In this document: positions 63,221 to 64,000 of the stretch, piece by piece
Layout: each line of letters starts with the position of its first letter
How positions within the stretch are numbered: the stretch's first letter is position 1
Origin: Thunnus maccoyii
Taxonomy: Eukaryota > Chordata > Actinopteri > Scombriformes > Scombridae
Assembly: GCF_910596095.1 (NCBI RefSeq)
Contig: NC_056538.1
Span: 22,802,501 to 22,866,500 of the forward strand
DNA: 64,000 nucleotides
Direction of reading: 5' to 3'
The notes under the pieces: generated by a model
What the model was told of the DNA's origin: nothing
The model's database searches: none
What the model saw: the letters and a program-made list of their open reading frames with translations, nothing else
Made by a program: the position numbers and the translations under genes

Positions 63221-64000
63221 AAATAGAATAAAAGCCTCACAAATTTGAAATTGGAGTTAAATCAGCATTTTGCTTTTATCACAATTTATGATAACTGTAA
63301 GTTGTGGAACAATTGAGAATAAACAGTGAAATAGTATCCCTTAAGTTTCCCTCAATTTTTCCCCTTTCAGCATCTTTCTCTGTTGACTTTGACCACTCTG
63401 TGTCTCATGTCATGTTCAGAAAAGCAGCTGTAGGAGAGGTTATCCTTTGCTGTACTGTGACAGTCAGTGACAGTGTATAACAATGCTTTATGTCCCTCTG
63501 AAAACCATCACCGACATTGTCTGACACACTCTTACCAACATCAATGTGTGCACCTGATTCTGATTAGAAATGTTACAGCTTACTGCACAACATGATTGTA
63601 CTGTTGATTTAATTGCCACTGCTGCCTGTCAGAGATGCAGATGTAAATACTCTGATGTAATTAACAAAAAACAGATGGAAGCACACAAGACATTCGCTTA
63701 GAAATGAAAAAATTGTAACTGTGCCACATGAATAACACACCAAGGCACATCTGTTCATTTAAACTTCTAAATGTTATAAAGTTCATTTGAAAGTAATAGA
63801 GATTTTAAGAAGTATTCTCCAACCAAGACATGAGAGTTAAGGCATAACAATGGCTGCCCCACCTTTGGAGCTATATTATGACTGTAGATTAGTAATACTG
63901 ATATTTGGCAGCTGCTGTATTTTCACGAACTGCCTGTTAGTTGTTTACCATTGACAGATGGTGTTTTCTTTGCCCCCAAGTGTTGAAGGATGTATATAAC

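Larger units (their letters stand above)
61974..64000 (+). other. nkapd1 intron (runs off the window)
   Basis: It holds the GT repeat, degenerate direct repeats (62120-62210, 62271-62359, 63131-63220) and an inverted-repeat element with an internal insertion (62392-63131). No second coding exon (expected to begin IQEE-like) was found before the window ends. Confidence 0.65.

Overview
The window is vertebrate nuclear DNA, almost certainly from a teleost fish, probably a spiny-rayed (percomorph-like) one. Genes are split by GT-AG introns and carry the protein families of human chromosome 11q23. The intervals hold long CA/GT microsatellites and degraded fish-type LINEs (L2/CR1-like and L1/Tx1-like), hAT-type miniature elements and short inverted-repeat elements. 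Nothing bacterial or viral was seen: no operon, CRISPR, rRNA or tRNA.

Layout. (1) 1-2.4 kb: upstream DNA without a gene. (2) 2.4-22.0 kb: zbtb16 (PLZF), + strand. It has a likely 5' UTR exon at about 2.45-2.61 kb and six coding exons giving an intact 643-residue protein with one BTB domain and nine C2H2 zinc fingers. Intron 3 is 9.1 kb and contains a dead LINE. (3) 22-32.5 kb: intergenic, filled with repeats. (4) 32.9-40.0 kb: tmprss5 (spinesin), + strand, 13 coding exons, 462 residues, type II membrane serine protease; its first coding exon holds only the ATG. (5) 40.9-43.2 kb: pih1d2, + strand, 5 exons, 317 residues, with a perfect RFX X-box match upstream. (6) 44.1-54.2 kb: dixdc1, - strand, short (Ccd1-like) form, 15 coding exons, 460 residues, coiled coil plus DIX domain; no CH-domain exons were found. 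(7) 54.2-61.5 kb: intergenic, with LINE fragments and one unexplained minus-strand exon-like segment at 59.8 kb. (8) 61.5 kb to the end: 5' UTR exon and first coding exon of nkapd1 (C11orf57), whose first intron begins inside a 68-bp GT repeat.

The genes do not form one pathway. zbtb16 is a nuclear repressor, tmprss5 a cell-surface protease, pih1d2 an HSP90 co-chaperone adaptor, dixdc1 a Wnt/actin-linked DIX protein, and nkapd1 a little-known NKAP-domain protein. Their co-location reflects conserved 11q23 synteny in rearranged order. All exon joins were worked out by eye from splice sites and reading-phase continuity, and every join keeps frame. No previously undescribed biological system is evident. 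The most useful leads are the X-box, the altered zbtb16 start context, the unidentified 59.8 kb exon, and several cleanly nested or palindromic repeats.
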